A stretch of 64,000 nucleotides of DNA from Rhizophagus clarus (GCA_015698045.1 BLAL01000266.1:1-64000), one strand, 5' to 3'; shown: positions 10,869 through 23,210, numbered from the stretch's first letter. The notes: generated from the letters alone by a model not told the origin. Translations and numbers: made by a program.

Positions 10869-11174
10869 ACAATTACTTATGGGGGTCAAAAATTTTATGA
10901 TGAAGAACAACAAACCTATGTTGTCTTATTTAATGATCCACCTCAACATTTAAAAAACAATCCACTTGCTATTGCAACTCATCGTTCTACTGAAAGTATT
11001 ACTACCAAAAGATGCAAATCCAAGTATAATCCTGGAGAAGTTGTAATTAAATGGAAAATTAAAGGTGAAAAAGATGCAAAAGAGAATTATTGTGAAGCAG
11101 GATTTATATATATACATTTTTTGGGTGAAACAAATTTAAAGTTTTATTGTAATAGAAATGTAATAAAATGTTAA
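10869..11174 (+). pseudogene. Open 102-codon frame without ATG, protein-like
   Basis: From the TGA at 10866-10868 to TAA at 11172-11174 the frame is open and reads like a globular protein: YGGQKFYDEEQQTYVVLFND, PLAIATHRSTESITTKRC, YNPGEVVIKWKIKG and GFIYIHFLGETNLKFYC. There is no ATG, so it is either an internal exon or a fragment. No family recognised. It lies between two other relics and is easily missed because no start codon is present. Confidence 0.35.
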
Positions 11175-11453
11175 TCAAAAATATTCTATTAGAAAAAATT
11201 ATAAAACATGAATATGTTGAGGTTTTGGGTATGAAAGAGAGATGTTATTTTGAATATAAAAAAAATGTCAATTTTCATGTTCAAAATTTCACGAATAGCT
11301 GTTGTTTTTATTTTGAAATTTCTCACCATTCTTGAGAGTTTTCTTAAAAAAATAACAAACATGATTGTGATTTTTTTTTTCAACAGCGCTGCACAAAAAG
11401 GAATTTAATCCCCCACCTTTTATGGATAAGCATAAATTCCCAAACATATGACA

Positions 11454-12985
11454 CTAAAATATGAATGTAAGGGTTACATCTGAAGGACAGTAAAGTCCTT
11501 GTTCTAAGATAGTATTAGTTTTAGGATCTACTACAGTTTTTTTTAAAAATAATTCGTACCATGCTTTTGCTTTTAAATGAAAGTATTGTGAATCTGTTTT
11601 TTTTTCTCCTAATAGATCATATAACTCAGCAATTCCATCCCATAAACTTTTAATTAATACAGCATGTTCTGGATCAAAAAGTTTTGTTAAATTGAAATTT
11701 TGAAGGACACAAAGCTTATCAACATCCATTAAAGAGGTATAATTCCAATTATCAGTACCATGAATTTTCCAAAATTCAAACCGTATTTTTAGATTTTCCA
11801 TCATCTTGATTATAATGTTTCAAGTTATATCATTAAATAATCCTTCATTTTTAATTTCTTGTAAAACCAATTCCCATAAGCGATCAGTAATACGCAATAT
11901 GATATGAAGCTTGTCTGGAATATGATTTTTAAGTGAGATCATGTTAAAAAACGAAGGTAATTTATGACCTAGATATGCTGTTGGATTTTCACTTAAAACA
12001 CTCATTGATTTACTAATCACTCAGTCACTTTTTCCATTTTCACATTGGTTTTTGGTTATTTCACATCATAGACAAAAATGGTTAAAATTTGTAGCATTAA
12101 AACCCAAACAGATAGAAAGAAATTTCCAGTCAGAGCTAAAAAAAAGCTCAAATCTCCAAAAAATATCATTGATAACCATTCCTGTATTACTCAATTCTTG
12201 TAATTCTTAAATAAGAGCAGTTGTTGCCACTTTTAAAGTTAAATAATTCTCAGTCCCTGGGAATAAAACAATTGTATAGTGATAATTGGACTTAAAAAAG
12301 GTTCATTGAATCATCTAATAGTGCCACAGTAATCATAACATGCTTCACCTTCCGCCCAACATTGCTCCCATCACCAGATATTCGAAGATGAATAACTGGT
12401 ATTTTAGGATAATTTTCCTTCATTAACATATGATGGTACAATATATTCAAGAATTTTTTTAATACTTCGATAAGCTCCCTTTCCAGTTGCATTAACAACT
12501 TGTTCAATAATTGTTGGATCTATTATATCAGGTTCTTCTGATGAATTTTCTTGTATAATTGCAGAATTTAAGTCAATAAAATTAATGGGTATTAATTTCT
12601 CCATGCATGTATTAATTTCTTATCGTATTTGAGAAATAGCATATTTTCGCAGTAATGTTAATTCTATAGCTGCGAGATGATGATATGCATCACGAGGTAT
12701 ATTTTCTATATCTTGTACATATGTCATTGAATGTAATTTTTATTTTTTTTTAACATCATCATCTTTTCCAAATGATACATGATATTCTTTATTTTCAACG
12801 GTAAAATTCAAAGCCTTTAAAATTACACGATCTTTAGGATTGTAAAAGTCTTTAATTGAATCTTCAAAATGTATTTGTTTTTTTTTTGCAAGACTTTTGG
12901 CACACTTAATTTGTATAGTTTTACTTGATTCTTCGTTGAGTTTTCAATCACGCGGTCTACCTTTGCGATTTCTATTAATACATTT
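11454..12985 (-). pseudogene. Multi-frame relic of a Rhizophagus-type expanded gene family
   Basis: Reading leftward: a basic KGRPRD patch near 12960 (AT-hook-like), FTVENKEYHVSFGKDDDVKK near 12780, EKLIPINFIDLNSAI at 12604, HLRISGDGSNVGRKVKHVMI at 12370, then LPSFFNMISLKNHIPDKLHI at 11950. After these come RITDRLWELVLQEIKNEGLF and FWKIHGTDNWNYTSLMDVDK at 11780. The segments keep the order of one protein of at least 450 residues, but the frame changes several times and stops intervene. The family (ISGDGxNVG, IPDxLHIxLRIxDRLW) is one I know as highly repeated in this lineage, possibly transposon-derived. Enzymatic role unknown. Confidence 0.6.
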
Positions 12986-13369
12986 CAATTGAAGCCCAAA
13001 GAGATGAATTCCAGCATCGGGAAAAATTTTGGTCCACAGATCTGCACAATTCTGCAGAACCCAATTCTGCGCAGATCTGAGGACATGCCGATGCGCAGCA
13101 CTGAAAAATTTCATGGATTTCTGCGCAGTTCTGCAAACACAAAAAAATCTGCGAAAATTTTCAAAAACAAATCTGCGAAATTTTTCAAAATTTTTGACAT
13201 TTACAATTACTTTTATTGTTAATTAACATCAATTAATTTATTTAATTTATTTAATTAAAGCATTACAAATAAATCAATTTACTACACTATTAACTACACT
13301 ATTTCAGGTATTAAATGCACTAAATTTTCCGGCCTTTCTTTCTTTACTTTCACTGTTTCGTTGAAAATG
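12986..13369. other. Intergenic with CTGCGCAG-type short repeats
   Basis: No convincing gene. 13030-13145 repeats ATCTGC / TTCTGC(G/A) motifs about a dozen times, including palindromic CTGCGCAG cores. The ORFs that cover it have repetitive low-information translations. Confidence 0.4.
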
Positions 13370-15195
13370 TAAAAAACGTTTTTTTCGAGGTTTTTTACCT
13401 TTATATTAGGATTGGAACCTTTCTTTCAGTTTCCTGCGCCTGCAAAAAAAACTAACGAAACCGTCAGTAAACGTTTCGTTAAATAAAAAAAAAACAAAAA
13501 AGAAAATTAAATACCGTTTACTTTGAAATTCTATCTAGAGACAGGTCAGAAAACTGCAGACCTATACTAATATTTTTCAAAATTTTAATCTTCAAAATTC
13601 GTCCGATAAGCATCTGGAAAGCCGATGACTTATAAAATAAAAAATGAAACAGTTAGTTGACGTTTTGTTTAAAAAAAATAATAAATTTAAATTTTCGAAG
13701 GTAAATACCTTCAAATTCTGCTAGAAGATCTCCAGAAAGATGCAAATCTAAAAAAAAGAATTCAAAACGTTAATTAACGTTTCGTTAATAAAAATGAGCA
13801 TACAAATTTTTTTTATCTTCAGGATGATACCAGGTCTGCCGCGAGGTGGGGTCCATCTAAAAAAAATGAAACTGAACGTTATTTAACGTTCGTTGAAATA
13901 AAAATAAGATAAAAAAAAAGGTGTTTTTTTTTACCTTTGGTCCACTTTGAGTTCCAGACCTAAAAAAAAAGAAAAATAAAATGAAACGTTAGTTTTATTT
14001 CATTTCGTAAAATAAAATATTATTTTGAGGTTTTTTTACCTTCGAAATACCGCAGCCTACTTCGAACTAGAGTTCCGGACCTAAAAAATAAAAAAAAATG
14101 AACATTAGTAACGTTCGTTTAAATAAAACAAAAAAATAATAAATTTTGAAGGTATTACCTTCGAAATACCAGTCCGCCTCTAAATTCCAGACCTAAAAAA
14201 TAAAAAAAATGAACATTAGTAACGTTCGTTTAAATAAAACATAAGAAAAAAAAATAATAAATTTCGAAAGTATTACCTTCGAAATACCAGTCCGCCTCTA
14301 AATTCTGGGCCTAAAAATAAAAAAAAATGAATATTAGTAACGTTTGTTTAAATAAAACAAAAAAATAATAATAAATTTCAAAGATATTATACCTTCGAAA
14401 TACCATAGTCCGCCTCTAAAGGAGTTCTGGACCTAAAAAAAGAAAGAAAACGAATGTTAGTTGATGTTCGTTGAAATTAAAGTAAAAAAAATTGTTTTTT
14501 TTACTTAATGGTCCACCTCGACATGGAGTTTTAGACCTAAAAAAAAGGAGAAAAGCAAAACATTACTAATGTTTCGCTAAAATACAAAAAAAAATTACTT
14601 TTTTCTTTTCTTAATGGTCTGCCTCGAAATGGAGTTCCAGACCTAAAAAAAAGAAGAGAAGCGAAACGTTAATTAGTTTCGTTTCAATATAAAATATAAT
14701 TTTGAGGTTTTTTTTTACCTTCGAAATACCCGGTCCGCCTCAAATGAAACTCCAGACCTAAAAAAAAAGAAAAAGAAATTGAACATTAGTTAACGTTCGT
14801 TAATAAAAATAAAAAAAAAAATTTTTTTTGAAATTACTTTCGAAATGATGTTCAAAGCCGCATGTTCGGTGTTCTGGATTACAAAAAGTAAGAACAAACA
14901 TATGATAATGTTCGTTAAATAAAATTAAAAAATAAAATTGAACATTAATATTAACGTTCATTAAATTAAATTAATAAAAAAAGTCCGGAGCTGTACTTCA
15001 GCTTCCGGTCCTAAAAAAAAGCAAAATCAAACGTTAATATTAATGTTCATTAAATAATAAAAAGGTCCGGAGCTGTACTTTAGCTTCCAGACCTAAAAAA
15101 AAATTAGAATTGAACGTGTTTAATGCTAACGTTCATGAATTAAACTTCAATAAAAAAATTTTTCGAAGGTTTTACCATCAGAAAAAAAAAGTCTG
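13370..15195. repeat. Diverged tandem array, about 105-125 bp unit
   Basis: About 15 imperfect units. Each contains (C/T)CAGACCTAAAAAA, an A-rich tract, an inverted ACGTTA..TAACGT motif, TTTTTACCTTCGAAATACC and GGTCCGCCTC. Successive GACCTAAAAAA marks fall near 13957, 14083, 14191, 14312, 14432, 14536, 14642, 14757 and 15095. The units vary in length mostly in the A and T runs. No coding potential. Confidence 0.85.
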
Positions 15196-15224
15196 GAGCT
15201 ATACTTTACTGAAACTTGGGGTTA

Positions 15225-16070
15225 TTTATCGATGTCGATTCGATACCATAATGATATTGTTACGATATTATCACGATATCATAGTAAAAAGTTGCATCGT
15301 CGTCGTTAAGTTAGTCGTAACTATATCTATTCGTTATTGATTAGTACGATATCTCTGCGATCACTATACAACATTTATTTAACATTGTAACTGTATCGTA
15401 GCAATATCATATTAATATCGAATTAATATTGCTAAAGTATTATGATATTTATTTGATATCGTAACTATATCGTAGCAATATTATATTAACATCGAATTAA
15501 TATTACCAAAGTATTATAACATTTATTTAACATTGTAACTATATCGTAGCAATATCATATTAATATCGAATTAATATTGCTAAAGTATTATGATATTTAT
15601 TTGATATCGTAACTATATCGTAGCAATATTATATTAACATCGAATTAATATTGCTAAAGTATTATGATATTTATTTGATATTGTAACTATATCGTAGCAA
15701 CATTATATTAACATCGAATTAATATTACCACAGTATTATAACATTTATTCAATATCGTAACTATATTGTAAAGATAATATATTGACATCAAATTAACATT
15801 TCCAAAGTATTTTGATATCGTAACTATATCGTAAAGATAACATATTAACATCAAATTAACATTGCAAAGTATTATAACATTTATTAGATATTGTAACCAT
15901 ATTGTAGCGATATCATATTAACATTAAATTAATATTACAAAAATGTTTTTACATTTATTTAACATCGTAACTATATCATAGAAATATCATATTAATATCA
16001 AATTAACATTGCTAAAGTATTATAATATTTATTTGATATCATAACTACATCATAGTAATTTCATAAATTA
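15225..16070. repeat. Tandem array, about 74 bp unit, TATCGT-rich
   Basis: About ten copies of a unit reading ATCGTAACTATATCGTAGC, then AATATTATATTAACATCGAA, then TTAATATTGCTAAAGTATTA and TGATATTTATTTGA. Conservation falls toward the right end. Motif content (ATATCGAT, TTGATATC) resembles the satellite at 23.4-24.1 kb. Confidence 0.85.
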
Positions 16071-16653
16071 CATCACAAAAACGATTTTATATTAAATTTA
16101 AAAAAAATATAAAAAAAAACAATCATGATTAATATAATATACACTTTATAAAATATATTTAAAATTTAAATTTAATACATAACCTTGGGATAATGGTTAA
16201 AGCAGGTAATCTCCGGGATTTTGAGAAAAAATAAAAATGATAATATTTTTAACGTTAGCTCTTTAAATTTGGAAGTGTTAATTCTTAAAACCATAATATT
16301 ATAAAAAAAAAATGCTGGCTGCTACGACTGACGCCACCCCGGACAAAGTAATTGGCGGCAGAAAATGTCATAAAATATCCAGCCCTATTTCATAACATTT
16401 TCCTCCAGGCTAAGCAAATATTACAAAAGAAAGCTCAAATATATTCAGCAATTTGAACATAGCATTTGAGAATACATTCTAACTCTCTTAAGTAATACCA
16501 CAGTCTAACAAAGAAAGACTCAAACTATACCCTATTGTAAAGAAAGTACATAACCAATTCCTCCTACAGAACCAGTAGACTTTACGAATATGGTAGAGTC
16601 CAAAAAAATATGAAAAATATGTGTATATGACATTTTCATACCTGCTTAATGGT
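16071..16653. other. Intergenic, no gene; GC-richer island at 16313-16395
   Basis: Mostly AT-rich. A short GC-richer stretch (GCTGGCTGCTACGACTGACG and following) stands out around 16313-16395 and could be the end of a short mobile element. A dispersed motif shared with two introns lies at 16541-16584. Confidence 0.35.
16541..16584. repeat. Dispersed ~45-nt motif, copy 1
   Basis: Shares the pattern GAAAGTACATAACC..TTCCTCC..AGAA.CAGTAGAC.TTTA with 32298-32344 and 36584-36629, all in the same orientation on the + strand. Confidence 0.5.
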
Positions 16654-17035
16654 TTCACTATTTATTTGAAAGTAGTTTTTTTGTCTTATGCGTTTTTTGG
16701 CGAACGGTCTTCGTGTTGGTGGCTATATCGAATATAAACCAAAATGCCAAAGTATTGTTAATATTGTAAAAGATAAGTAAAGTAAAAGAGAGAAGAAGAA
16801 AATACCATAAAGTGTTAAAATATAAGACAAGTACAATATTCGGCTTCACCATTTATTTAAAAGTAGTTTTTTTGTCTTATACGTTTTTTTGGCAAACGGT
16901 CTTTGTGTTGGTGGCTATATCATATATATAAATTAAAATGCCAAAGTATTGTTAATATTGTAAAAGATAAGTAAAGTAACTTGGATAAAAGAGAAAAGAA
17001 GAAAATACCGTAAAGTGTTAAGACAAGTATAATAT
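16654..17035. repeat. 191-bp tandem duplication
   Basis: Two adjacent copies starting at 16654 and 16845 (TTCAC(T/C)ATTTATTT(G/A)AAAG), about 90 percent alike, both containing GGCRAACGGTCTTYGTGTTG and ATGCCAAAGTATTG. No ORF is conserved between the copies. Confidence 0.8.
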
Positions 17036-17213
17036 TTAAGAAGAGAGAAGTTTATTTTTGAAAATAAACAAAACATTACGAATTTTAGCTATTTTAGATC
17101 TCACATGCATGTAAACAAATCAATTTTGATTGGTTAATTTTAATATATTACATCATGCATAATGATTAATGTGATTTTATTGGTTAATTTTAAAACTGAC
17201 ACAAATTATATAT

Positions 17214-18906
17214 TTATATAATCAAACAATTATACGGCTGTAAAATAAAATTATTTTTTATCCAAATTCTATTTGTGATATCATGATTAGGTAGTTGGCA
17301 CCTTTCTGAATTACAATTATGAATAAAATGTACTTTTTGAAAATTATCTATTACAGTAATTGGAAAAATGCGTCTCCATTTATTTCCTGTTGCTTGAAGG
17401 CGGTAAAGTGGACATTTTAATACCGAATGTTCAGCTCCAGTATCCTCAAACCAATCTACAACAATAAAGGCATAATATTTGTCATTATTACTTTTATGTC
17501 GAAAGATACCCTTGATAACTGCATAAGATTCTTCGTGATCTTCTTCATAAATTGTGATAAAATCACCAAGGTGTAAGTAGACTTTTGAAAGGATACCACT
17601 TTCTTCTTCAAATGTATATGATGCCAATTTGTACCAACTAGTTGAAACATTCATAAGTGCTGCCTCAAATTTCATATCCACATAAGATAAAAACAACTCA
17701 GTTTTAAAATTATGCAAAGTTAAGAGAAGTGAATCACGTTCCTGCTTTGACATTCTTTTTTTTAAGGAAATATTGGAAATAAAATTTACCGGTGAAACAA
17801 CTAAAATAAAGATCAGATACATGTGAAAAAATAAATATAAAGTATATATTATATTATATTATACTATTACTACTATCTTACCTTTTGTGTCATCATTATC
17901 TTGAGCTTGTTCTTCAATTGAATATTTATCCTCTGTAACATACCAGTTCAGAAATAATTGGCCAAAATTTGAATTTGTAAATCCAGTACAAGATCTATTA
18001 AATCTTGGATCTATACCACCATCTGCTAAATGTCGAATTGCAAATAGAGTATTGTAACGTTTTAATAAATCCAAATCTATGTTTTTGCAATTAGTCTTTG
18101 GTACCATTCCTTTAAATATACGATGAACCATTTCTTTTATACCCACTTGGGTATTAGTAAGTGTCCTAAAGGTTTTAGCATGCATCAAAAGATGCATATT
18201 AACGTGTATATTCGGTAAATTAACAAAACTAACAAAAACCTATAAAAAAATAAAATAATATTAATTATTTAAAAATTATTTCCATATTCTGAATTTCAAG
18301 TTCATAATTATACCTTTGGAAGGATTGAAAACTCTTCTTCAAGACATTGCTGTAATTCCTCATAGCTATCTGACGTAAATTCCCTATTAAATACTATTCT
18401 CATAGTTTTTGCAACATGTACCCAACAAGCTATAATATTTTTTGGTACTAAGCTAATTCGAGATGCATTATAGAAACATTGTGCTTCTGAAGCCAACAAA
18501 ATAGTGCCGTAGCCATATAATTATTAAAGTACGGTGCAAATTCACCATCACAGGATGGTATCTCGTCTTTATCCAAAGCTTCAATAATTTGATGTATTTC
18601 TTCCTCTTCGCCATTACGTTCCTCTTCATCATTATTACGTTCCTCTTCCACTTCATTATCATCATTGTTACCTTCCCCTTCCTCCTCTTCATCATTGATT
18701 TCATTATCATCTACTTCCTTCTCTTCGCTATTGTAATCGTTGTCACTTTCTTCTTTCTCTTCAGTATCTGATGAATTTATATCATCTTGCGAAAATATCA
18801 TCTCATCATTGTAGTGTTGAGGATTAATTGAATCATATGCATTATCATCATCATTATTGTCTTGAAAACTTAAATTACCATCTTCATAATCATATTGAAA
18901 GTCCAT
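17214..18906 (-). pseudogene. tnp2-like (CACTA-type) transposase gene, middle part missing
   Basis: Exons on the minus strand splice in phase at 18314|18239 (donor GGTATAAT, acceptor TTTATAG) and at 17882|17800 (donor GGTAAGAT, acceptor ATTTTAG), and end at TAA 17214. The N-terminus (from 18906, open further upstream to about 19050) is extremely acidic, then reads EFAPYFNNYMATALFCWLQK. The C-terminal half reads IIACWVHVAKTMRIVF, LPNIHVNMHLLMHAKTF and KVHFIHNCNSERCQLPNHD. NMHL..H after a W-containing helix matches the C-terminal domain of fungal/plant tnp2 transposases as I know them. The first two blocks are in different frames that overlap at 18448-18499, and the catalytic region expected between them is absent. 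An internally deleted, non-autonomous gene is most likely. Confidence 0.55.
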
Positions 18907-19059
18907 GTCTTCGTTATCATTATCAGGTGAACGTACGGGTGAACGTATTGCTACTCTCTCGTCAGATTCTGTTGTCTCATTAGGGTTGCTGTAGGAAAAC
19001 CGATTTCGAATTCGAATTGGTTTTATTGGTTCGATATGATTAAATCATCTTCTCATCTT

Positions 19060-20382
19060 TATAAAAAATTTAAGATATCTTAATTTAGAATTTTATGATT
19101 CAATTAAAGCTTTAAATTATAAATACCTTTATATTATCAGCGTGTCGACAAAAAAAAACCCCCCAAAAAAAAAAGCAAAATAGTTGATCAATTCAGTTAA
19201 AATCAATGCCGATTTTGTTACATATCTGTACCAGGTCATTAGCCAATTATTTACGGTATTCTCAAAACGGAGTAAATTAAGTTCGAATTAAGTTCTAATT
19301 ATCGGTATATATTGATGTTCCGATGCCGATATTGATGTACAATTTTTTTAACTATAATGTAGTATACAAATCGGCAAAGAATTTTTATGTGGTAAGGTAG
19401 CGGTGAGAAGAATTTCTTTTTAAAAAAAAAATTTTATGTGATCATATTCTTTTTTTTTTAACAATTCATTTAAGACCACCGATTGTCTTCTTATCTGTAT
19501 TCACAATTTCACACTTGGGATTATGTAAGGAAATTAAGAATTACTTTTATCGATTTGTATACAGTTAGTAAGTTGATTTATAATAAAAAAAAAATATATT
19601 TTTTTTATTGATATAAAATATTTTCTATTGCTGATATACTTGTGGCCAACCTTATTAAAAATAATATTTCTTTTTTATAAATTGTACCTAAAATCTGAAT
19701 TTATTGACTTAAATAATTTTTCTAAATCTGAAGAACGTAACGAGTATTCAAATCACATGATATATTCGAATCACGTCCAATAATATTTGAATATCTAACA
19801 AATATTCAATCTTACTTTGTTAAACTTGATGATAACTAAATTACCACAATAAAAAATTATTTTTTTATTTGCTATGCAAAATTAGCGTACCTATTCTTTG
19901 AATCGTCCTCCTTATTGCTCATTGTTATAGAACTTCGAATAGCAATCGTCAATTAGCAAAGATAACTATAATGAAACAAACACTTAACCCTGTTTTTTGT
20001 AATAATGTAATAAAATATCTATACGCAAATGATATGCAGGATCTATGATTACATTAAGATCATAAAAATTTGGGTAAAATTTTTATGAATTATTATAAGG
20101 TCCAAGAAAATTATATTTTTAAGACATGCTTTGAATAAATTAATAAATGGTGTAATCAAAAAAATATGCGTAATATATGTAGGATCTAAAGATGATTACA
20201 TTAAGATCTATGCAGAATCGTAATATGGAGTTCAAGAAATAATAATAAAATTTATTATAAATATGGAGCCTGTTCGCCATTTCACTCATTTTAAAATACT
20301 TTCTTTCTCTAATTAAATTAATTACTCTCAATTACTCGATTTTATAATATTTTTTTTTTTTATTTCATAATAATATTAAAAA
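19060..20382. other. Intergenic, no supported gene
   Basis: AT-rich, with a C/A homopolymer patch at 19147-19180 (AAAAAAAAACCCCCC-like). I see no long or protein-like ORF and no clear transposon termini. Confidence 0.4.
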
Positions 20383-21034
20383 ATGGCACAATTAAATACC
20401 GGGGCTTTACAGTGGCCAAACGATGCTACTCTCTCGTTAATTCAGTATCGTCGATTGTATCAACGATTTTTTTGTACTACTGCCATTCACGATTAAAAGG
20501 TGATTTGGAACCATATATCGCAAAACATAAATAATGATCACCAAAACTTCGCGCTGACAAAAAGACAGTGCAGGAATAAATGGAATGCACTAAAAAGTGG
20601 TTATGAAAATTTGAAAAGGTTATTGAGTGGAAATCTGGAAGGATTTCCTACCCACACACCAACTCTTCATGATGAACGTTTTCATGATGAGTTGTCAGAT
20701 GAATTCTGGCTTGCTGAAAGTAACAATTTATTATTTAATTGATTTTTTTTATTTAATTTATCACATTTATAATTAACTAATTGTTTTATTTTAAGCACCG
20801 GTCCGCGCAGCGAGAAGAAATAGGGTAGATCGTAGGAGATATGAGTATCGAGAGTGCAGGCGCTCTCGATCTCATCACCGTCATGAGCGCGGGCGTTCTC
20901 GATCTCATCACCGTCACGAGCGCAGGCGCTCTCGATCTCATCACCGTCACGAGCGCAGGCGCTCTCGATCTCATCACCGCCACGAGCGCAGGCGCTCTTA
21001 TTCTCCTTACCCCCGTCATCGACACCGTCATTAA
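20383..21034 (+). CDS. Myb/SANT-like DNA-binding protein with Arg/Ser/His repeat tail (two exons, one internal stop)
   Basis: Exon 1 runs from ATG 20383 to 20719 and exon 2 from 20796 to TAA 21034; donor AG|GTAACA and acceptor TTTTAAG|CA restore one frame (phase 1). Residues about 8-75 form a Myb/SANT or trihelix-like domain (VIWNHISQNINNDHQ, QCRNKWNALKSGYENLKRLL), then HDELSDEFWL. Exon 2 encodes an Arg-rich stretch followed by about four 11-residue repeats of the form HERRRSRSHHR from a GC-rich 33-bp repeat, then SYSPYPRHRHRH. Such a tail suggests nucleic-acid binding or speckle targeting (inference). A TAA at 20494-20496 interrupts exon 1 in frame, where CAA (Gln) is one transition away; translation could alternatively begin downstream. 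The other frames over the repeat are shadows. Confidence 0.6.
20855..20999 (+). repeat. 33-bp coding minisatellite, about 4.4 units
   Basis: Nearly identical units of GAGCGCAGGCGCTCTCGATC plus TCATCACCGTCAC. It is GC-rich in an AT-rich region and in phase with the Arg/Ser/His frame of exon 2, so copy changes would keep the frame. Confidence 0.85.
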
Positions 21035-21568
21035 AACAATTTTTTTTTATCATTTTACCCTTTACTATTTTCTATTTTTTTTTTTATTTTTATATTATAA
21101 ATTTTTATTTTATTTTCATTTTTATATTTTATTATATATATATATTTTTGATAATAAAATTCTAATTACAATGTCAAATTTAACATATATTATTCGTGTT
21201 TGTAATACAATAAATTGTATTACAATAAATTACAATGGTCAAATTTAAACAATATTATTTGTGTTTGTAATATTTGTAATACAATAAATCAGCGTTAAAA
21301 TATTACTTCTCACTCCTTTTTTATAAAAATGGGAATTTAAAACGAAATATTCCATTAATTTTTCTCACTCCCTTTTCCATCATAATTCTTTCGATATTTT
21401 CAACTGATTCTGCATTCCTCACGATGTCGAGATCATGTATATTTTCCAATTGTGTACTGTTATCATAATTTACAATAACCAAGATTTCATATTTATATCG
21501 TAAGGATGCAGTATGTTTTTTTTTTCTTTTCTATATCCATATTTTTTTGTTTATATTTTCCTGATACT
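21035..21568. other. Intergenic / promoter stretch
   Basis: T-rich tract directly after the Myb-like gene, then AT-rich DNA with a duplicated GTGTTTGTAATACAATAAAT motif (21197-21290). No gene seen. Confidence 0.4.
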
Positions 21569-23210
21569 ATGTCTAAACGTAAATCATCCGAAAGTAAAGA
21601 AATAGAAGTTAGAACAGGTATATATATTACTTTTTTTAATAAGATTTGCTTATATGTAAGGATAATAAATAGTAAAATACCAAAAATATATATGAAAGGA
21701 CCGAAAAAAAGTTAAAAGAACTCAGGACAAATTGGTATCGCGAAAAAGAGAAGAGATATAGACATTGAAGAGGCGAATGAATTAATGTCAGGTAATATTA
21801 ATATGTGTAGACTTTAATTCATTGATATTAATCTAATTAAAACAATTGCAATGATATATTACATATAGGTGTGCGTGTCAATAAACCAAACGTAATAGTT
21901 GAAGAGGGAGTAAGGGACAAAAGTGATGAGAATTACGATAATGATGATGATGATGATGATGAAGGAGATGATAATGGCGAAGAAGCAGATGAAATTCCAG
22001 AACAATTTCGAAAGCATTCAAAATTGGAAATAGTTAACTGGCTTGTCAAACACCCTGAAATCTTACGACTCGCAAATGAAATGAACGAATCATCAGATGT
22101 TGTTGAATCAAAAAATAATGAAGTTAGTATTGAATCAATATGGTAATATTTATTATGTTTAAATCATTAAATAATGCGTCTTCTAATGTTTTAGGATAAA
22201 ATCTGACTCTGGGATGAGTCAGTAAAATGTCTATTCCTGCGCGTGAGGAATCCAGACAATAAGGTTCTTGATGACCTGATCGTAAAGATTTTCCAAATCA
22301 AGATATATACTAGCGAGGCAAAAAGCTATCTTGAACGTACTCGTAAGTTCCTTACAGATTTCAGGAATAAATTCAATCAAAATATTTTAAGCTTTGTAGA
22401 AGAATATAAAGAAATAAGAAACAGCAGATATATGTTTAATTGTTTTGTTGGCAATAAATAGTGCTGTAATTGTATTATTATTAATTAATGAATAAAATAG
22501 AGGTACCACTGGAAATATATCTCAGAAAGAGATTAAAGAATATGTTGACGAAAGTGTTGCACAAAAAATTTTAAGCAGACAACTTGTTGCCGTAAACATT
22601 TCAGAATTAATTAACAATGGAGGTTTGGTTACATTAGTTGATTTCGTTAGAGAAGCTGTCAGAATCTCGTGGAATGGTAAAAATTTAGCTGCTATTAAGG
22701 CGTTAGATAGAATGACAAAGGAATTATCTATACCATCAAGAAGCGGTAGTAACATCATTAATTCTTTATCGGTAAGTTATTTTATTTATAATGTCCTTTA
22801 ATCATACATAGTATTAATAATGTTAAATTATACATAGTTATAAAATCTTTAGTAAAAGCTCATGCCTAATTTTTTTATAAAATTATGTATTTTATAACGA
22901 TAATAAATTTAGTAAGTTTTTACGAGTGAATTGACCATTATTCTAAACATCACACCTTAATGTTTTTAATTAAAAAAAAAATTTGGGAGACGTTTAGATT
23001 ACTCTTTGTATAAATAAATTTATAAATAATTTTGTTAATAAATTATAATTCAGTTCTCTCAACTATTCTATTGACTTCCATTCTTATCACTTTTCCACAT
23101 TTTATACAAATAATTTGACAGTCTGCTTTTTAATTACTTTTTTTGATTTTTTACAGCAACAACTCATCAATAATTTGGAACAGGTAGCATTAGTCGTATC
23201 GAAGATCTAA
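21569..23210 (+). CDS. Six-exon gene of a lineage-expanded family, unknown function
   Basis: Exons inferred from splice signals: 21569-21617 (MSKRKSSESKEIEVRT), 21726-21791, 21869-22142, 22195 to about 22432, 22501-22771 and 23157-23210. Phases agree for exons 1-2-3 and 5-6. The protein has a basic N-terminus (KKRRD), a Glu/Asp tract (about residues 50-75), an IPEQFRKHSKLEIVNWLVKH helix, and in exon 5 SQKEIKEYVDESVAQKILSR, NNGGLVTLVDFVREAVR and KALDRMTKELSIPSRSG. It ends QQLINNLEQ..VSKI. Exon 4 (SYLERTRKFLTDFRNKFNQN) joins exon 3 only with a TGA in the preferred frame or a frame change, so this junction may be mis-modelled or damaged. The exon 4 donor is also uncertain. Confidence 0.5.

Noticed and set aside
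15110..15340. ORF across the junction of the two tandem arrays
   Set aside because: Translation consists of satellite sequence and has no protein-like features.
18589..18771. Hydrophobic plus-strand ORF resembling membrane segments
   Set aside because: It is the antisense of the Glu/Asp-rich tract in the tnp2-like gene; the hydrophobicity is a by-product of reversed acidic codons.
20682..21248. Long ORFs with SAGALDLITVT or RAPALVTVMRS repeats on both strands
   Set aside because: They are other-frame readings of the 33-bp minisatellite; only the spliced Arg/Ser/His frame joins a domain through consensus splice sites.
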